NCBI GenBank assembly: GCA_019245575.1
Contig: JAFARE010000026.1
Span: forward strand, 1-60,643
Direction of reading: 5' to 3'
Source: Candidatus Dormiibacterota bacterium
Lineage (GTDB): Bacteria; Chloroflexota; Dormibacteria; Aeolococcales; Aeolococcaceae
Length of the DNA stretch: 60,643 bases
Position numbers and translations under genes: made by a program
Shown here: piece by piece, positions 17,618 through 24,879 of the stretch
Layout: each line of letters starts with the position of its first letter
Numbering within the stretch: position 1 is the first letter of the stretch
The notes under the pieces: generated by a model
Seen by the model: the letters and a program-made list of their open reading frames with translations, nothing else
What the model was told of the DNA's origin: nothing
Databases searched by the model: none

Positions 17618-18577
17618 ATGTTAGAGATTACCCCGACCGTCGAGGCAATGGGCGTCAGCAAGCGCTTCGGCGCCACCAAGGCCCTGGACGGGCTCGACTT
17701 CACCATGCGCCCCGGCCAGGTCACGGCCGTGCTCGGGCCCAACGGGGCCGGGAAGACGACGTTCGTCAACCTGCTGGCCACGCTGCTCCGCGCCGACGCC
17801 GGCACGCTGAGGGTCTGCGGCGCCGACGTCCGGCGCGATCCCGCGGCGGTGCGCCGCATGGTGGCCCTCGCCGGGCAGTTCGCAGCCGTCGAGCCCGCGA
17901 TGACCGGGCGCGAGAACGTCGAGATGGTCGCCCGGCTGTTCGGGCAGTCGCGGCGCGACGCGCGGCGCAACGCCGCCGAGGTGCTCGAGCACATCGGCTT
18001 GACGGAAGCGGCGGACCGCACCGTCCGCGGGTACTCCGGCGGCATGCGACGGCGCCTCGACCTTGGTGCCAGCCTGGTCGGCCGGCCTCGGCTGCTGCTC
18101 CTCGACGAGCCCACGACAGGACTCGATCCGAGAAGCCGCAACGAGCTCTGGGACGTCATCAGGTCGCTGGTGCATCGCGGGACGGACGTCCTGCTGACCA
18201 CGCAGTATCTGGACGAGGCGGACCACCTGGCCTCGCACGTCGTGATCATCGACCACGGCCGAGCGGTGGCGTCGGGGGCGCCGCGCGAGCTCAAGCGACT
18301 GGTGGGACGCACGGTCGTCGAGGTGCACGTGCGCGAGGCGTCGGACCTCGAACGCGTGGCCGCGACCCTCGGCGCCATCAGCGATTCGGACCCGTACATC
18401 GACGTTCCCGCGCGCAGCGTGCGCGCCGGCCTCGACGCCGACACCAACCGTGTGTTCGCCGCGCTGCGGCCACTCGACGACACCGGCATCGTGATCGATG
18501 AGGTCGCGGTGCGCGCACCGACGCTCGACGAAGCGTTTCTCACCCTCACCGGCAATCCGCAGGAGGATGTGGCATGA
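17618..18577 (+). CDS. ABC transporter ATPase, DrrA-like
   Basis: A 319-residue ATPase of the daunorubicin-resistance type. Walker A GPNGAGKTT at 40-48, signature YSGGM at 139-143, Walker B LLLLDEP at 159-165, and the DrrA-type C-terminal extension (VRAPTLDEAFLTLTG) are present. It would power export of hydrophobic compounds through the next gene product. AGAGGA at 17605-17610 is the ribosome binding site. Its stop overlaps the permease ATG. The divergent TetR fusion is the likely regulator. Confidence 0.92.
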   Translation: MLEITPTVEAMGVSKRFGATKALDGLDFTMRPGQVTAVLGPNGAGKTTFVNLLATLLRADAGTLRVCGADVRRDPAAVRRMVALAGQFAAVEPAMTGRENVEMVARLFGQSRRDARRNAAEVLEHIGLTEAADRTVRGYSGGMRRRLDLGASLVGRPRLLLLDEPTTGLDPRSRNELWDVIRSLVHRGTDVLLTTQYLDEADHLASHVVIIDHGRAVASGAPRELKRLVGRTVVEVHVREASDLERVAATLGAISDSDPYIDVPARSVRAGLDADTNRVFAALRPLDDTGIVIDEVAVRAPTLDEAFLTLTGNPQEDVA

Positions 18578-19398
18578 CCACCGCAGCCATTGCACAACCC
18601 GTGAACCAGGCGTCGGACAATGCAGCCGGCCTGCTGACATCGGTCACGCAGATCGCGCGCCGCGTGCTGCTGAAGTTCATCCGCTCGCCCCAGCTCGTGG
18701 TGGTGGGGACCCTGCAGGGCGCCATGTTCCTGCTGATATTCCGGTACGTGTTCGGCGGCGCCATCACGACGCCGGGCATCGACTATGTCAACTTCGTGGT
18801 GCCGGGGTTCATCGCGACAGGCGTCCTCTTCAACGCGATGTACTCGGCGGTGGGCATGGCGGAGGACCTCGAAGCCGGGCTCATCGCGCGGCTGCGCTCA
18901 CTGCCGATTCCGCGCAGCGCAGTGCTGGTTGGACGCGCCCTCGCCGACACGGGCATCCAGGTGTGGGGCCTGGTGATCACCATCGCGATCGGCTTTGCCG
19001 TGGGCTTTCGCCTGCACGACACGCTGCCGGCCGCGTTGGAGGCGGCGGCACTCATCGTGCTGTTCGGGATCGTGTTCGAGTGGCTCTTCCTGCTGATGGG
19101 GATGATCGCCGGGTCCCCGCAGGCATCACAGGGCTTTGCGCTCCTGATCTTTCCGCTGACATTCGTCTCGTCCGCATATGTCCCGGTGGCGAGCATGCCG
19201 GCTTGGCTCCAGGGATTTGCGGAAAACCAGCCTGTCACGGTGATGGTGAATGCGGTTCGCACGCTCACCGAGGGCGCGCCTGCCGAAGCGCTGGTCGGAC
19301 ATCCGGCTTCGTACTTCGTGGTGCGGTCGCTGATCTGGTCACTGGCGCTGATTGCGATCTTCGCCCCGCTCGCGGTGGCCAAATACCGACGGGGCTGA
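18574..19398 (+). CDS. ABC-2 type transporter permease, DrrB-like
   Basis: A 274-residue integral membrane protein with about six hydrophobic segments and the ABC-2 signature region (FVVPGFIATGVLFNAMYSAVGMAEDLEAGLIARLRSLPI spans the second segment and conserved loop). It forms the channel for the DrrA-like ATPase. The ATG overlaps the ATPase stop in ATGA. The substrate is unknown; the architecture is typical of antibiotic, lipid or glycolipid exporters in actinobacteria. Confidence 0.92.
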   Translation: MTTAAIAQPVNQASDNAAGLLTSVTQIARRVLLKFIRSPQLVVVGTLQGAMFLLIFRYVFGGAITTPGIDYVNFVVPGFIATGVLFNAMYSAVGMAEDLEAGLIARLRSLPIPRSAVLVGRALADTGIQVWGLVITIAIGFAVGFRLHDTLPAALEAAALIVLFGIVFEWLFLLMGMIAGSPQASQGFALLIFPLTFVSSAYVPVASMPAWLQGFAENQPVTVMVNAVRTLTEGAPAEALVGHPASYFVVRSLIWSLALIAIFAPLAVAKYRRG

Positions 19399-19413
19399 CG
19401 CCCCGGCGCGTGA

Positions 19414-19824
19414 TCAGGCGGTGACGGGTCGTGCCGTCGCCGCCGCATGCTCGCGGCGCTGCAGATCCGTGATGACCTCGGGCCAGCGCCGCCAATCGAA
19501 GATCAGCGTGCTCGAGCGCACGACCTCGTTTTCGACGGTGAGTAGCTCGCCGCAGAGCACCGAGCCGGCCGGAGTGTCCGTCACGAAGTCGTACAGCACG
19601 AACGCGCGATTGTCATCCCCGACGATGTCGCGCACGTCGACCCGTGTGTACACCGGCGCCAGATGGCGGAATCCCTGCACGAATGCTTCGCGTCCCGTGG
19701 ATTGCTGCTTCACCGTCCCACCGAATGCGGCGTCTGGATGCAGCAGCCGTTCCAGGTCGTCGAAGCGCTTGTCGCCGACGGCTCCGATGTACTCCCGCGC
19801 GATCTCCTTCGCTGACCTGCTCAT
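19414..19824 (-). CDS. SnoaL/NTF2-like protein
   Basis: A 136-residue single-domain protein of the NTF2-like superfamily (AREYIGAVGDKRFDDLERLLHPDAAFGG, then REAFVQGFRHLAP). Members are enzymes or binding proteins with very varied ligands, so no function can be given. GAGGAGGA precedes the ATG. It is divergent from the HxlR regulator, which suggests it is that regulator's target. It ends 16 bases from the permease stop. Confidence 0.75.
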   Translation of the reverse strand: MSRSAKEIAREYIGAVGDKRFDDLERLLHPDAAFGGTVKQQSTGREAFVQGFRHLAPVYTRVDVRDIVGDDNRAFVLYDFVTDTPAGSVLCGELLTVENEVVRSSTLIFDWRRWPEVITDLQRREHAAATARPVTA

Positions 19825-19876
19825 GACCGGGTCCTCCTCTGAGCTGCGTTGACGCTGGCGGTGACTTGAGATACTA

Positions 19877-19908
19877 AAGTTTATAACTTGCTGAAGTCAA
19901 GCTATGAT
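19877..19908 (+). promoter_or_regulatory. HxlR promoter with AAGTT-TAT-AACTT operator
   Basis: AAGTT-N3-AACTT at 19877-19889 is a perfect inverted repeat where the -35 would be. TATGAT at 19903-19908 lies 7 bases before the HxlR ATG, so the message is probably leaderless. Autoregulation, and control of the divergent SnoaL-like gene, is likely. Confidence 0.55.
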
Positions 19909-19915
19909 TTGACGC

Positions 19916-20560
19916 ATGCGCTCGTACGCCCAGTACTGCGGCCTGGCCCGCGCTCTCGACGTCATCGGCGAGCGCTGGTCCCTCCTCCTGGTTCGCGAGC
20001 TGCTCGACGGGCCGCGCAGGTACAACGAGCTCCTCGCCGGCCTGCCCGGCGTGGCCACCAACCTCCTCGCCGAGCGGCTGCGCAGCCTCGAGGCAGGCGG
20101 AGTGATCGCGCGTCGCGACGACGCTCGCTACGCCTTGACGCCGTGGGGCCAGGGCCTGCATGAGGTCGTGTACGCGCTCGGCCGCTGGGCCGGCCCCCTC
20201 ATGGCGCAGCCGCGTGGCGGCGACGCCTTTCAGAGCAGCTGGCTGCGCCACATGGTGATTGCGCGCTTCGAGGGACACGACCCGCTGCGCAGGGATCTCA
20301 GTGTCGAGCTGCGGTGCGATGGCGCGGATCCGATGACGCTCGTTGCGGCGGGTGGTCGCGTGCACATCGCAACCCGCGCCGCCTCGACCCCGGACGTGAC
20401 ACTCGCAGGCCCGCCCGAGCCCGTCGTCGGTCTCCTGCTGGGACGCATCACGCGCGCACAGGCCGAGGCGCGCGGCGTGCGCGCGCGCGGAGACGTGCGT
20501 CGGCTGACCGGGCTTCGCCCCCGTGGCGAGCGTCAGGCTGCGACGCTTAGCCGAGCCTGA
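19916..20560 (+). CDS. HxlR-type regulator with SCP2-like C-terminal domain
   Basis: A 214-residue protein. The HxlR winged helix is at about 5-95 (YCGLARALDVIGERWSLLLVRELLDGPRRYNELL). The C-terminal 100 residues (GGRVHIATRAASTPDVTLAGPPEPVVGLLLGRI) resemble SCP2-sterol-carrier folds and probably bind a hydrophobic ligand. The cysteine near the N-terminus (Cys8) could also sense redox or electrophiles, as in other HxlR proteins, but nothing shows this here. The 3' end overlaps the convergent thioesterase gene by 14 bases. Confidence 0.82.
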   Translation: MRSYAQYCGLARALDVIGERWSLLLVRELLDGPRRYNELLAGLPGVATNLLAERLRSLEAGGVIARRDDARYALTPWGQGLHEVVYALGRWAGPLMAQPRGGDAFQSSWLRHMVIARFEGHDPLRRDLSVELRCDGADPMTLVAAGGRVHIATRAASTPDVTLAGPPEPVVGLLLGRITRAQAEARGVRARGDVRRLTGLRPRGERQAATLSRA

Positions 20561-21356
20561 TTCCGGCCAGCTGCGTTGACTGCGCTACCAGGCGCCCGCC
20601 GCTGTCCCAGATGAAGCACGCTTCGTCGACCCGCCGCGCGTCGATCAGCTGCGCACGCTGCAGCACATGCACCGGACCGGGTCGCGGCAGGGCGCGCACG
20701 TAGACGGTCAGCTCGAGCGTCGGCACCCAGCCGGCCAGCTCGATGTCGAACGTCCCGGGCGGGAATGCGTCCACGGCGAACAGCAGCGATATGGGATCGA
20801 AGGGCTCGCCGTCGAGCAGGCTCAGCCATCCGCGCAGCTCGCCGCGGCCCTTCGGGGATCCGGTGAGGAAACCGAGCGAGTCGGGTTCGAGGCGCAGCTC
20901 GATCTCGTCCATCAGCGCCACGGGCGTGCCGCTCGGCGGCGAGGGCAGCCGCATGCAGGCGTCGTACGGCACATCGCTGATCGCAGGGAGTCCGGCCGAC
21001 CAGTACGGCGCGCTGCCGGGATCGAGGTCGGCGGTGGTGACGAGCGCTTCGGCGCGCAGCGCACGGTCTTGCACGAGGCGGGTGCGGACTTGGCTGGCGC
21101 TCCGCCCCGCCCGCAGCACCAAGGTCTCGACGTCGACCGGGCCCGGCTCGGGCGGGCGCACATAGTGCGCGCTCGCGGCGATGACATGGCGATGCGCGCC
21201 GGCGAGTGTCGCCGCGCGTCCCAGGATCGCGAGCAGGTAGCCGCCGTTGGGCTTGTCACCGATCGTCCACGCCGGACTCAACTCGCCTGCGAACTCACCT
21301 TCGCCCCTCTCGGTGAGGCGCGTGACGTGCGCGAACCGCCCGGCCGCGTTGGTCAC
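20547..21356 (-). CDS. Acyl-CoA thioesterase-like protein (double hot-dog)
   Basis: A 269-residue protein of the TesB/thioesterase-like superfamily. PAWTIGDKPNGGYLLAILGRAA and the later LDGEPFDPISLLFAVDAFPPG are the paired hot-dog landmarks, and FIWDSGGRLVAQSTQLAGIR is the common C-terminus. It would hydrolyse fatty or aromatic acyl-CoA. The GTG start at 21356 is 8 bases past a vapC stop on the same strand, but co-transcription with the toxin-antitoxin genes is only a possibility. Confidence 0.8.
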   Translation of the reverse strand: MTNAAGRFAHVTRLTERGEGEFAGELSPAWTIGDKPNGGYLLAILGRAATLAGAHRHVIAASAHYVRPPEPGPVDVETLVLRAGRSASQVRTRLVQDRALRAEALVTTADLDPGSAPYWSAGLPAISDVPYDACMRLPSPPSGTPVALMDEIELRLEPDSLGFLTGSPKGRGELRGWLSLLDGEPFDPISLLFAVDAFPPGTFDIELAGWVPTLELTVYVRALPRPGPVHVLQRAQLIDARRVDEACFIWDSGGRLVAQSTQLAGIRLG

Positions 21357-21363
21357 GACGAGG

Positions 21364-21774
21364 TCAACCGACGACGACGACTCGTACGGCGACGCCCAAC
21401 GCCCGCGGCCAGCGCCGATCTGTGGTCAGGACGTGGTCCGCGTCCAGCACGTGAGCAGTGGCGATGACGAACGCGTCGGGCAGCCGGAGCGTGCGATGCC
21501 GCGCACGGATGCGAGCCGCGGTCTGAGCCGTCATCGTGTCGATGGCCTCTACACGCGCGGGCAGCGCGGCAACGAATGCGTCGACCTGTCGCACGGCGGT
21601 CGCTCCCCTCTGATGCGGTTCGACAAGGATCTCTGCATAGACCGAGGCGGGCAAAACGAGCTCTTGGCCGGCTCCAACCTCAGACGACAGCGCTCGTCGG
21701 GCTGCGATGTGGTGCACATCCCGACCGTTGAGCACAGCGATCAAGACGCCGGCGTCAAGAACAGTCAGCGCCAC
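21364..21774 (-). CDS. vapC: VapC-family PIN-domain toxin
   Basis: A 136-residue PIN protein with the first acidic residue in VLDAGVLIAVLNGRDVHH (Asp7) and later acids in ASVYAEIL and LRLPDAFVIATAH. It is predicted to cleave tRNA or rRNA. The GTG at 21774 overlaps the end of its antitoxin gene. All PIN landmarks are present, so it is probably active. It is separate from the edge VapC and uses a different (AbrB-type) antitoxin. Confidence 0.88.
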   Translation of the reverse strand: MALTVLDAGVLIAVLNGRDVHHIAARRALSSEVGAGQELVLPASVYAEILVEPHQRGATAVRQVDAFVAALPARVEAIDTMTAQTAARIRARHRTLRLPDAFVIATAHVLDADHVLTTDRRWPRALGVAVRVVVVG

Positions 21775-22010
21775 TCGTTGCGAAGTTGTTCCAGACGGCC
21801 CGGCTTGTAAACCCCGGTGAGCACTCCGGCGAAACGCTCCACCGGATCGTCGCGCCGCACCAGCCTCACCTCCCCGGGACGGTCGACGATGACGTCAAGC
21901 CTGTCGCCGGTGTGCAGTCCCGCCCGCCTGAGCGGATCCAGGGGGATCGTCACCTGGTGCTTGGAACTGATGCGTGTGTGTCGCCGAACCCGCTTTACCT
22001 CAGTGCTCAC
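21765..22010 (-). CDS. vapB: AbrB/SpoVT-type antitoxin (VapB)
   Basis: An 81-residue antitoxin whose middle (RISSKHQVTIPLDPLRRAGLHTGDRLDVIVDRPGEVRLV) is a textbook swapped-hairpin AbrB DNA-binding domain. The acidic/Arg C-terminus (FAGVLTGVYKPGRLEQLRNEW) would bind the toxin. TATCCT lies exactly 6 bases before the GTG, a leaderless arrangement, and an inverted repeat lies 21 bases upstream. The module probably represses itself. Confidence 0.88.
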   Translation of the reverse strand: MSTEVKRVRRHTRISSKHQVTIPLDPLRRAGLHTGDRLDVIVDRPGEVRLVRRDDPVERFAGVLTGVYKPGRLEQLRNEWR

Positions 22011-22016
22011 TCGTCA

Positions 22017-22046
22017 AGGATAACACCGGCGTGCCTTCTCAGGCAC
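22017..22046 (-). promoter_or_regulatory. vapBC leaderless -10 and inverted repeat
   Basis: TATCCT at 22022-22017 precedes the antitoxin GTG by exactly 6 bases. GTGCCT-TCTC-AGGCAC at 22031-22046 is a perfect 6-bp inverted repeat in the -35 region and a likely AbrB-type operator. Confidence 0.5.
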
Positions 22047-22130
22047 CCCCCCGAGACACCGAGACCTGAGCTCGAGCACTTCAGGGTGCGGGCTCGGCTA
22101 TTTGGGATCGCGCTCTTCGCCTTTGCCTTG

Positions 22131-22149
22131 AGCATCATGATGCTACGAT
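22131..22149 (+). promoter_or_regulatory. 14-bp perfect palindrome plus leaderless -10 of the RHH antitoxin
   Basis: AGCATCATGATGCT at 22131-22144 is a perfect palindrome that touches TACGAT at 22144-22149. The antitoxin ATG follows after 6 bases. Ribbon-helix-helix antitoxins commonly bind such sites to repress their own operon. Confidence 0.65.
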
Positions 22150-22155
22150 GCGAAG

Positions 22156-22389
22156 ATGCCCAAAATCCGCACGACCGTCACCCTGGACGAAGAGGTCATC
22201 CGCTGGGTCCGCGTGCGCGCCGCCAGGCTTGGCAAGGGTGACAGCGAAGTCATCGAGCAGTCCCTGCGTCGTGACCTTGGACTAGATCTGCTCGAGGGGC
22301 TCTGGCGCCGCAATGAGATGGGTGAGGACGAAGCAGTTGGGCTCGCCCTCGAAGCGCAGAGAGCAGGTCGGCATCGCCGGCGTCGCTGA
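22156..22389 (+). CDS. Ribbon-helix-helix antitoxin
   Basis: A 77-residue protein with an RHH start (KIRTTVTLDEEVIRWVRVRAARLGKGDSEVIEQSLRRDL, beta strand then two helices) and a C-terminal toxin-binding tail ending in RHRRRR. Its stop is immediately followed by the GTG of a PIN toxin. It is predicted to neutralise that toxin and repress the pair through the palindrome just upstream. There is no ribosome binding site and the transcript looks leaderless. Confidence 0.83.
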   Translation: MPKIRTTVTLDEEVIRWVRVRAARLGKGDSEVIEQSLRRDLGLDLLEGLWRRNEMGEDEAVGLALEAQRAGRHRRRR

Positions 22390-22800
22390 GTGCGCGCCGT
22401 TCTCGACGTCAACGTTCTGATCTCCGCGCTGCTCGCACCGGCCGGCTCTTCAGCCGCCATCCTGTTGCACTGGCTTCGCGGTGCGTTCGACCTCGTCGTG
22501 AATGCGGACTTGCTGGCTGAGTTGACGGCGGCTCTGAGGTATCCAAAGCTCCTCGCTCGCATAGCGCCAGGCGACGGCGCAGCCTTCGTCGATCTGCTCA
22601 AACGCGAAGCGCTGGTAGCGGAGAGCACCGCTCTTCCTCCGCCGGCGCGTTCGCGCGACCCCCGAGACGATTACCTGCTTGCGCTCGCAGCCGCTGCCAA
22701 TGCGGTTCTGGTCAGCTGGGATCGCGATTTGCTCGATCTCCCCGGCGTTCCTGTGCAGTCGCCGCCGCAGTTTCTCGAAAGCATGGGTACTGGTGAATGA
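22390..22800 (+). CDS. PIN-domain toxin of a type II module
   Basis: A 136-residue PIN protein of the type often called 'putative toxin component, PIN family'. AVLDVNVLISALLAPAG supplies the first acidic residue and SRDPRDDYLLALAAAANAVLVSWDRDLL the later acids. It starts at a GTG abutting the antitoxin stop. It differs in sequence from the two VapC proteins in the window. It ends 40 bases before the tRNA remnant that marks the island edge. Confidence 0.85.
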   Translation: MRAVLDVNVLISALLAPAGSSAAILLHWLRGAFDLVVNADLLAELTAALRYPKLLARIAPGDGAAFVDLLKREALVAESTALPPPARSRDPRDDYLLALAAAANAVLVSWDRDLLDLPGVPVQSPPQFLESMGTGE

Positions 22801-22807
22801 GTGCGGA

Positions 22808-22836
22808 AGCCGCAGGCGGCTCTTGCTGTCACTTTT
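22808..22836 (+). terminator. Weak terminator-like hairpin after the PIN gene
   Basis: AGCCG-CAGG-CGGCT at 22808-22821, followed after 9 bases by a short T run (22833-22836). The T run is late and short, so termination would be inefficient. Confidence 0.3.
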
Positions 22837-22840
22837 GTCT

Positions 22841-22890
22841 GAAAGTCGGGGAGCGCGGACGCGAACCGCGTACCCCTGGCCCCCAGACCA
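22841..22890 (-). repeat. tRNA-Pro(GGG) 3' remnant, probable attachment-site copy
   Basis: These 50 bases match 29159-29209, the anticodon stem to 3' end of the intact tRNA-Pro(GGG) gene plus 5 bases beyond, with 48 of 51 aligned positions identical and in the same orientation. The 5' half of a tRNA is missing. One difference changes the conserved A of the T loop and another deletes a base next to the anticodon loop, so it is not functional. It is the far boundary of a probable integrated island. Confidence 0.75.
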
Positions 22891-22957
22891 ACGCCAATTA
22901 CGTGGGATGGCTAGCCAGATGATAATAGGGCGTCCGGTGCCCCGCACGACCGGCGGC

Positions 22958-23263
22958 CTACGAGTGCGCCCGTCGCCCCGGTCGCCGTTTGCGCCGCGGT
23001 CGTGCTGACGCACGCGCATATTCGCTAAATAGCTCGCGCCCGACGTCGCTCAGGCTGCGCGACTCAGATGCTGCCTTTAGCTTGGCCTGCTCGTAAACGT
23101 CCGGCTCGATACGGAACTGCACGCGCGGGGACGTTCCCTGACTCAATGACGGCCGTCCGACGCGACGGCGTGTGGCCTTTGTCAGGTCGTATCCAGCTTC
23201 CGCTTCACGTGCGAGCTCCTCAATGTCGCGCTCACTCAGAACCTTGCCGGACCGCGTCCTCAC
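22958..23263 (-). CDS. CopG/RHH-type antitoxin
   Basis: A 101-residue protein. The N-terminal part (SERDIEELAREAEAGYDLTKATRRRVGRPSLSQG) followed by an RHH-like VQFRIEPDVYEQAKLKAASESRSLSDVGRELF is a common antitoxin layout in actinobacteria. The GTG at 23263 overlaps the stop of the upstream toxin reading frame (GTGA), with the toxin first. The toxin is frameshifted, so the antitoxin may now be an orphan. The Arg/Lys-rich tail (RPRRKRRPGRRAHS) may aid DNA binding. Confidence 0.75.
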   Translation of the reverse strand: MRTRSGKVLSERDIEELAREAEAGYDLTKATRRRVGRPSLSQGTSPRVQFRIEPDVYEQAKLKAASESRSLSDVGRELFSEYARASARPRRKRRPGRRAHS

Positions 23264-23546
23264 GCTGGTCTCCGATACGGCAACGCCTCGTTGTAGCGGT
23301 CGCGGTACTTCGCCCTCAGCTTCATTGCGTGGACGACCAGCAGACCACCACTGTCCAATTCAATTGCCGCGATCTCGAGCGCAACTCCGCGTTCTCGTCC
23401 CCCAGGTAGACAGAAAGGTCGTCCGGAATCGTCGCTCCTGGCGGCGCCGGCTCGTCGAACACCAGGCCACAGTGCGCAATGACGTACTCAATCTGCGCCC
23501 TCGCGGCGCCGTGCTTGAGGGCTGACCCAGCAACAACCAAGTCCAC
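23260..23546 (-). pseudogene. Frameshifted toxin gene partnered with the CopG antitoxin
   Basis: The reading frame starting at the GTG at 23546 gives HGAARAQIEYVIAHCGLVFDEP and then YLGDENAE before leaving frame. In the next frame the sequence continues ALEIAAIELDSGGLLVVHAMKL and ends YNEALPYRRPA at 23260. Together these make one typical small toxin of the HGxxxxxIEYV...LGDD...VVHAM type. One missing base near 23389 would restore the frame. TACAAT lies 11 bases upstream of the GTG. It is either a true inactivating mutation or a sequencing error. Confidence 0.65.
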
Positions 23547-23682
23547 ACTGGACCAATATTGTATGACAAAACGCGTTGGGGAGAAAGTGCCGGCCGCTGC
23601 GGCCCGGCCGAGTGAGACCCGCCTCGCCTGGCCGACCACTGCCGGTCCGGTAGTAGCGGCTTCGACGACAATCACTCACGTC

Positions 23683-24099
23683 ATGGGTGCTGGGCAGACG
23701 CCTGACAGGCGAGAGAGGCTGGTGTCCGGTTATGCACGCTTCGCGTCGACCCATCAGCCGGAGGACGAGTGGGTACTCGAGACTATCGACGATGATTTCA
23801 GAGCGCACGCTCAGCCGATTGAGATTGCTGACCTCATCGTCGAGATCGTCGACCGGCTGCCCAATGACACGCCGGCTTTGCGCTACGTCGGCGCCGGACT
23901 ACTTGAGGACCTTTTGTTCGACGCGGAACCAGCGACCATCCAACACGTCGCTGATGCCGCCGAGAGAAATCCGAACCTTCGGTCGGCGCTGGCCGTCGTC
24001 TATCCCGTGAAGTACGGCCAGGCTGGGTACGAGGAGCTTCAGGACCTGGTAAGGGCGGAGATCGGGCAGCTGAAGGACACCCGCCTCAAGGGTCATTGA
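23683..24099 (+). CDS. Hypothetical protein, DUF6869-like
   Basis: A 138-residue acidic protein (DEWVLETIDDDFRAHAQPIEIADLIVEIVDRLPNDTPALRYVGAGLLEDLL) that resembles a small domain of unknown function annotated in scattered bacteria. No signal peptide or membrane segment is seen. The ATG at 23683 is the most likely start; there is no clear ribosome binding site. Base composition is lower in G+C than the flanking chromosome. The function is unknown. Confidence 0.6.
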   Translation: MGAGQTPDRRERLVSGYARFASTHQPEDEWVLETIDDDFRAHAQPIEIADLIVEIVDRLPNDTPALRYVGAGLLEDLLFDAEPATIQHVADAAERNPNLRSALAVVYPVKYGQAGYEELQDLVRAEIGQLKDTRLKGH

Positions 24100-24133
24100 C
24101 GCACTCTGGCCTGTGCCGGACCGCCCTCGTCAG

Positions 24134-24802
24134 CTAAGTGGGTGACCGTCGGTGCTTTCCTGGGTAAGGTCCCGAACCAGCAATGATCACGTATTCCGGC
24201 ACACGCGGTCCATACCAGATGTATAGAGACTGGGCTTTGTCGCGCGCAACCTTGGCCTTCCCAATGCGCAGTAGTCGGTTGCGAGCAGATCTCATTTGGG
24301 GATGCCAGTTGGCCTTCTGCATCCACGCGGCATCCAAGTCCGCGGATTTCGCCTGGAAGGCGGTGAGCTCGCGATCGCCGCGAGCCTTGTCTTCCTCGGC
24401 CAGACGCACAAGCAACTCGTTCGCGTCGGCCATTGCGTGCATGAACGCGTCCGAGCATCTATAGAGCCAACCGCGCCCCCGGTGTTCGATGAGCACCAGG
24501 GGATTCTCCGCTGGGCCGCCGAGGACGTCGAAAAGGGCGGCGGTTTGGTCAGGTCGCTCGAAGCCCTCTTGTTGATGCACAGAGACCACCGACGTCTTGC
24601 GATTCACCAGCGGCACGCACGGTCCAGTTGCAACGTCCATAGCCGCGAGACGCTTGTCTGGAACGGTGAATACCACGCACGTCATGTCCGAGGCCCAATC
24701 CTCATCGACCGTGGTCGCCCCCGCCTCCCGGATCCGCAGCAGGGGCAAGACCCTCCGACTGCGCCTTTTCACTGCCACGGAGTTTACGGGGGGTACCGTC
24801 AC
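24134..24802 (-). CDS. Hypothetical protein in the island
   Basis: Up to 222 residues from a GTG at 24802; an ATG at 24685 would give 183 residues and may be the real start, since the first 39 residues look untypical. The body (DMTCVVFTVPDKRLAAMDVATG, WLYRCSDAFMHAMADANELLVRLAEEDKARGD) has a normal amino-acid mix and a helical Lys/Arg C-terminal half, which supports real coding. I do not recognise a family. Confidence 0.5.
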   Translation of the reverse strand: MTVPPVNSVAVKRRSRRVLPLLRIREAGATTVDEDWASDMTCVVFTVPDKRLAAMDVATGPCVPLVNRKTSVVSVHQQEGFERPDQTAALFDVLGGPAENPLVLIEHRGRGWLYRCSDAFMHAMADANELLVRLAEEDKARGDRELTAFQAKSADLDAAWMQKANWHPQMRSARNRLLRIGKAKVARDKAQSLYIWYGPRVPEYVIIAGSGPYPGKHRRSPT

Positions 24803-24867
24803 GCCGATGCGGGGTTGCGGCCGGCATCAGGCGTAGCTTCGCGGATGCTGCCAGATCAGCGTCCGCG

Positions 24868-24873
24868 TACTCT
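24868..24873 (+). promoter_or_regulatory. Leaderless -10 of the 24880 gene
   Basis: TACTCT exactly 6 bases before the GTG at 24880. No ribosome binding site precedes the start. Confidence 0.45.
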
Positions 24874-24879
24874 GAACGC

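Noticed and set aside
22841..22890. A functional second tRNA-Pro
   Set aside because: Only the 3' half is present, with a deletion by the anticodon loop and a changed T loop; there is no 5' acceptor strand or D arm.
23360..23671. A separate short minus-strand gene over the toxin remnant
   Set aside because: It uses a third frame, and the toxin family pattern is only recovered from the two frames joined in the pseudogene call.
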